A stretch of 6,827 bases of DNA from a methanogenic archaeon (GTDB lineage Archaea; Thermoplasmatota; Thermoplasmata; Methanomassiliicoccales; Methanomethylophilaceae), in NCBI GenBank assembly GCA_902787415.1, contig CADAGG010000107.1, positions 1-6,827 of the forward strand, given 5' to 3'. How positions within the stretch are numbered: position 1 is the first letter of the stretch; each line of letters begins with the position of its first letter. A model generated the notes under the pieces. That model saw only the letters and a list, made by a program, of their open reading frames with translations. It did no database searches and was not told where the DNA came from. Made by a program: the position numbers and the translations under genes. This document shows, piece by piece, positions 4,084-6,827 of the stretch.

Positions 4084-6254
4084 TCGGATTCCTCCTTCGG
4101 TCTCTTTCCGAAGAGCGACATGATCCTCCCGACGGAGTCGGGGACGGCGATGACGTAGACCGGCACGATGATCGCTATGACTGCGAACACGAACATCCAG
4201 CTGAACGTGCCGGTGCTCAATAGCCAGAACTGGTAGAATATGGTGGCCACCCCGTAGGCCGTGGCGCACTGGAAGACGATGGCCATGAGGGTCCTCTTCC
4301 AGGTTCCGAGCTCCCTCCTCATGGCGCCGATGGCGGCCACGCAGGGTGCACAAATCAGGTTGAAGATCAGCATGGACATGGCGACCCCGACCGTGGTGTA
4401 ATTGGCGAGGGATGCGGCGGTGATGAATCCCTCGGAGTCCGCGGAGGAGTCGAGCAGGACCGCCAGGGTTCCGAGCAGGTTCTCCTTGGCCATGAATCCG
4501 GTGAGGGTGGCCACGGACAGCTCCCACTTGTCGCCGAATCCCATGGGTGCGAACATCCACGTGAAGGCGTTGCCGAACGCGGCGAGATACGACCCGGAAG
4601 TCTGATTGTCGCCGAGATACACGAACCATTTCCCGTCCACGGTTCCGAAGGATGCGAGCAGCCATACGATGACCGCGGAGAGCATGATGAGGGTACCCGC
4701 CCTCTTGACAAAGGCCCAGGACTTGTCGGTGACGTTGTTCACGATGTTGTCCACGGCGGGCATGTGGTAGACCGGGAGCTCCATGACGAAGGGGGCGGGC
4801 TTCCCGATGAGTCCGGGGAACCTCTTGAGGAAGAGTCCGGACAGGAGGATCATCACGATTCCGAACAGGTACAGCGAGAGGGTCACGATGGCCGAGGCGT
4901 GGAAGAAGGCGGCGGCGATGACGGTGATGATGGGCAGCTTGGCGCTGCAGGGCATGAACGAGGTGCAGATGACGGAGACGGTCCTGTTGGACTGGTCCTC
5001 GATGGTCCTGGTCCCCATGATGGCCGGGACGCTGCATCCGATTCCGATGACAGCCGGGATGACGGCCCTGCCGGAGAGTCCGAAGTGATAGAACAGACGG
5101 TCCATCAGGTAGGCGACGCGGGCCATGTACCCGCACTCCTCCAGCACCGCGAGGCACAGGAAGAGCAGGAAGATCTGGGGCAGGAAGCCGATGATGGCGC
5201 CGATACCGCCCAGGATTCCGGAGATGACGAGGTCGTGCAGGAAGGGGTCCACTCCCGCATTGAGCATCATGATGCCTATGTTCTGGGAGACCCACTGCAT
5301 GAAGCCGTCGTTGATGAAGTCCACCGCCATGGTTCCGACGGTCTGGACTGCGATGAAGTAGACCAGGAACATCACCGCGACGAAGATGAATATGCCCGCG
5401 ACCCTGTTGAGCAGGATGCGGTCGATCCTGTCGGAGAGGGTGTTGGCGGATTCGGAGGGCTCCACCCTGGTCAGGCAGTGCTCCTGGATCCTGGAGCCGG
5501 CATCGTACCTGGCGGTGGCCACCATCTGGATGCCGTCGTCCCCGACCTCCTTCTCGAAGGCGGTGATGATCTCCATGGCGGCGTCGACCTTCTCCTTCCC
5601 GAGGTCGGCGAGGACCATGGGGTCGCGCTCCAGCAGCTTGATGGATACCCACCTGACGAGCTCGGGCCTGAGTCCTTCGGAGATGACGGGGGAGATCTTC
5701 GAGATGCATGATTCGAGGGTCTCGCCGTAGTTGATCTCGCTGGGGACGCGGTGCTCGTCGCGGGCCCTCTGAACGGCCTCGGCGATTGCCTCGGTGCCCT
5801 GGTTCCTGATCCCGACGGTCTGCACCACCTCGCATCCGAGGGCCTCGGAGAGCTTGGCCGCATCGACCTTCATACCGCTCTTCTCGGCCACGTCCATCAT
5901 GTTGAGGATGACCACCATGGGGATGCCGAGATCGGCCACCTGGGTCAATAGGTATAGTCCTCTTTCGATGTTGGAGGCGTCGATGATGTTGATGGCCACG
6001 TCGGGCTTGTCGCTCTGCGTTCCGATGAGGTAGTCGCGGGACACGACCTCCTCGGGGGAGTAGGGGGACATGGAGTAGATTCCGGGCAGGTCCACGATGA
6101 GGATCTTCTCCTTGGTGTAGGTCCTGATGAAACCCTCCTTCCTGTCCACGGTGACGCCGGGCCAGTTGCCGGTCTTCTGCACGGAGCCGGTGAGCTTGTT
6201 GAACACCGTGGTCTTCCCGCTGTTGGGGTTGCCGATGAGGGCGGCGGTGATCAT
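4080..6254 (-). CDS. feoB: Ferrous iron transporter FeoB, 724 aa
   Basis: FeoB takes Fe(II) across the cytoplasmic membrane. The N-terminal G domain shows G1 GNPNSGKT (8-15), the switch GVTVD (33-37), G3 DLPG (55-58), G4 NMMD (118-121) and a G5-like IRNQG (149-153). A helical regulatory spacer follows (about 180-265). The membrane part starts near 285 and has several spans; two Gate regions carry the conserved GCSVPAIMGTRTIE (406-419, C407) and CTSFMPCSAKLPI (430-442), followed by FMAKENLLGTL (587-597) and NLICAPCVAAI (632-642). The length is normal for the family and no frameshift is seen. The start is set by ATGA overlap with the feoA stop and GGAGG at 6266-6262, 7 bases upstream. All motifs needed for nucleotide binding are present. 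Confidence 0.97.
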   Translation of the reverse strand: MITAALIGNPNSGKTTVFNKLTGSVQKTGNWPGVTVDRKEGFIRTYTKEKILIVDLPGIYSMSPYSPEEVVSRDYLIGTQSDKPDVAINIIDASNIERGLYLLTQVADLGIPMVVILNMMDVAEKSGMKVDAAKLSEALGCEVVQTVGIRNQGTEAIAEAVQRARDEHRVPSEINYGETLESCISKISPVISEGLRPELVRWVSIKLLERDPMVLADLGKEKVDAAMEIITAFEKEVGDDGIQMVATARYDAGSRIQEHCLTRVEPSESANTLSDRIDRILLNRVAGIFIFVAVMFLVYFIAVQTVGTMAVDFINDGFMQWVSQNIGIMMLNAGVDPFLHDLVISGILGGIGAIIGFLPQIFLLFLCLAVLEECGYMARVAYLMDRLFYHFGLSGRAVIPAVIGIGCSVPAIMGTRTIEDQSNRTVSVICTSFMPCSAKLPIITVIAAAFFHASAIVTLSLYLFGIVMILLSGLFLKRFPGLIGKPAPFVMELPVYHMPAVDNIVNNVTDKSWAFVKRAGTLIMLSAVIVWLLASFGTVDGKWFVYLGDNQTSGSYLAAFGNAFTWMFAPMGFGDKWELSVATLTGFMAKENLLGTLAVLLDSSADSEGFITAASLANYTTVGVAMSMLIFNLICAPCVAAIGAMRRELGTWKRTLMAIVFQCATAYGVATIFYQFWLLSTGTFSWMFVFAVIAIIVPVYVIAVPDSVGRIMSLFGKRPKEESE
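4091..4095 (-). promoter_or_regulatory. Ribosome-binding site of the Cys-rich gene
   Basis: GGAGG on the minus strand, 7 bases before the ATG at 4083 and inside the feoB coding sequence. It decides the start and supports translational coupling. Confidence 0.75.
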
Positions 6255-6502
6255 TCCTTCGCCTCCTTCGCACGGTGTATGATGTCCAGTTCTACGATCT
6301 CGGCCTCGACCTTCCTGACGGTGAGCCTGAATCCCCTGAGCTGTATCTCGATGGGGTCTCCCAGGGGTGCGATCCTGATGAGCTCCACCTTCGCGCCGCG
6401 GGTGAGTCCGAGGTCCAGCATGCGCTTCCTCAGCTGTCCGCTGCCGGAGACGTTGGTGACCACCGCTATGTCGCCCACGGACATGTCCCTGAAGGTGCTC
6501 AT
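6251..6502 (-). CDS. feoA: FeoA, SH3-like partner of FeoB, 83 aa
   Basis: A small cytosolic SH3-like beta-barrel protein that modulates FeoB. Visible family features are the opening LxDMxVGD-like segment (FRDMSVGDIAVV, 4-15), the central GSGQLRKRMLDLGLTRGAKVELI (20-42), where FeoA proteins have their conserved MLDLGLTxGxxV, then APLGDPIEIQLRGFRLTVRK (45-64). The length is typical. The start is fixed by ATGA overlap with the stop of the upstream gene and GGAGG at 6515-6511, 8 bases before the ATG. It overlaps feoB by 4 bases, so feoA and feoB should be made together. Confidence 0.95.
   Translation of the reverse strand: MSTFRDMSVGDIAVVTNVSGSGQLRKRMLDLGLTRGAKVELIRIAPLGDPIEIQLRGFRLTVRKVEAEIVELDIIHRAKEAKE
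6262..6266 (-). promoter_or_regulatory. Ribosome-binding site of feoB
   Basis: GGAGG on the minus strand, 7 bases before the ATG at 6254 and within feoA. It selects this ATG over upstream in-frame codons that would read into the feoA region. Confidence 0.75.
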
Positions 6503-6827
6503 GCGGCATCCCTCCTCTGGTTGGCGCGGTAGATCACCAGCGCAATACCGGCTATGAAGAGGGCGATGATGATGACGCAGGTGATGTACATGTAGATGAC
6601 CGGGTAGTCGCCGTACCTGTTGCCGTCGAATCCCATCTCCTCCCACTGGGCGGTGAGGGCGACCGAACCGCCGGAGGAGACGGAGAGGCCGCTGTCGCCC
6701 CCGTCCACATAGATCTTACCGTTGTGGAAAAGGATGCTGGCACAGTCGGATGCGAACTCCGCATCGTCCCCCTGCTTCCAGGAGGAGAGCCAGTACCAGG
6801 GGTACTCGAAGGTGCATGCGGGAAGGG
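6499..6827 (-). CDS. C-terminal part of a membrane-anchored protein in the feo operon
   Basis: The last 108 codons are visible; the frame is open to the right edge, so the start lies outside. The visible part begins LPACTFEYPWYWLSSW, has a Gly/Ser-rich, probably beta-rich stretch (about 34-62, ending GGSVALTAQW), then one hydrophobic helix (about 76-98) and a short basic tail (RANQRRDAA). This suggests an outer-face domain anchored by a C-terminal span. The SVALTAQW ending loosely recalls cell-surface beta repeats of the InlB B/Listeria-Bacteroides type, but this is weak. Three cysteines are present (C4, C28 and C83 of the visible part). Its stop overlaps the feoA start (ATGA), so it belongs to the iron operon. 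No family is assigned; a role in iron capture or reduction outside the membrane is only a guess from context. Confidence 0.8.
   Translation of the reverse strand, partial: LPACTFEYPWYWLSSWKQGDDAEFASDCASILFHNGKIYVDGGDSGLSVSSGGSVALTAQWEEMGFDGNRYGDYPVIYMYITCVIIIALFIAGIALVIYRANQRRDAA
6511..6515 (-). promoter_or_regulatory. Ribosome-binding site of feoA
   Basis: GGAGG on the minus strand, 8 bases before the ATG at 6502, inside the end of the upstream membrane-protein gene. It decides the FeoA start at MSTFRDMSVGD. Confidence 0.75.

Noticed and set aside
4764..5711. 315-codon plus-strand frame opposite feoB
   Set aside because: D, E, G and H-rich shadow of feoB with no ribosome-binding site, promoter or recognisable domain.
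3907..6273. A 788-codon minus-strand frame running through feoB into the Cys-rich gene
   Set aside because: Upstream of 4083 it is an Arg/His-rich out-of-frame reading of feoB. Only its last 58 codons are a real gene, with their own ribosome-binding site.
1..6827. CRISPR array, insertion sequence, prophage or defence cassette
   Set aside because: No regularly spaced repeats, transposase, terminal inverted repeats or phage genes were seen; the window is mostly ordinary metabolic and transport genes.

Overview
The window reads as archaeal DNA, most plausibly a euryarchaeon of the Thermoplasmata/Methanomassiliicoccales type. The grounds are AT-rich TATA boxes centred about 26-32 bases before start codons, first genes of transcripts with very short or no leaders, and a protein set (formate--tetrahydrofolate ligase, Sel1 repeats, Feo iron uptake with a small Cys-rich partner) that fits this group. 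The lineage is an inference; no rRNA or other marker is present. All eight complete 3' ends use TGA.

Left part (1-1293). A minus-strand gene runs off the left edge and is divergent from a plus-strand Sel1-repeat gene (184-972); the 121-bp divergent region has a TATA box for each and a perfect tandem 10-bp repeat between them. The Sel1 gene ends in a strong hairpin terminator. The 321 bases to the next gene hold no protein gene but contain what looks like an independent small-RNA unit: an 8+8 bp palindrome, a TATA box, a hairpin starting at the predicted transcription start with CCUCC in its loop, and a second long hairpin followed by T residues.

Middle (1294-3906). A full-length fhs (minus strand) has its own GC-rich terminator with a UNCG-type loop. 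It is divergent from a small HAD-like protein (plus strand) whose catalytic motifs are degenerate. The HAD-like gene meets head-on, with zero bases between the stops, a 55-residue single-span membrane protein (minus strand) that appears to be leaderless. The 97 bases upstream of that small gene hold a 13-bp interrupted inverted repeat around its TATA box and a 19-bp site that matches the DtxR/IdeR iron-box consensus at 16 positions.

Right part (3907-6827). A minus-strand iron-uptake operon reads: unidentified membrane-anchored protein (cut by the window edge), feoA, feoB, FeoB-associated Cys-rich membrane protein. Each junction is a 4-base ATGA overlap preceded by a GGAGG ribosome-binding site, so the four genes are probably translationally coupled. 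FeoB imports Fe(II), FeoA modulates it, and the Cys-rich protein probably supports it at the membrane. The operon promoter lies outside the window.

The most unusual items are the candidate regulated small RNA, the iron-box-like site beside the small membrane protein, and the HAD-like protein without catalytic aspartates.
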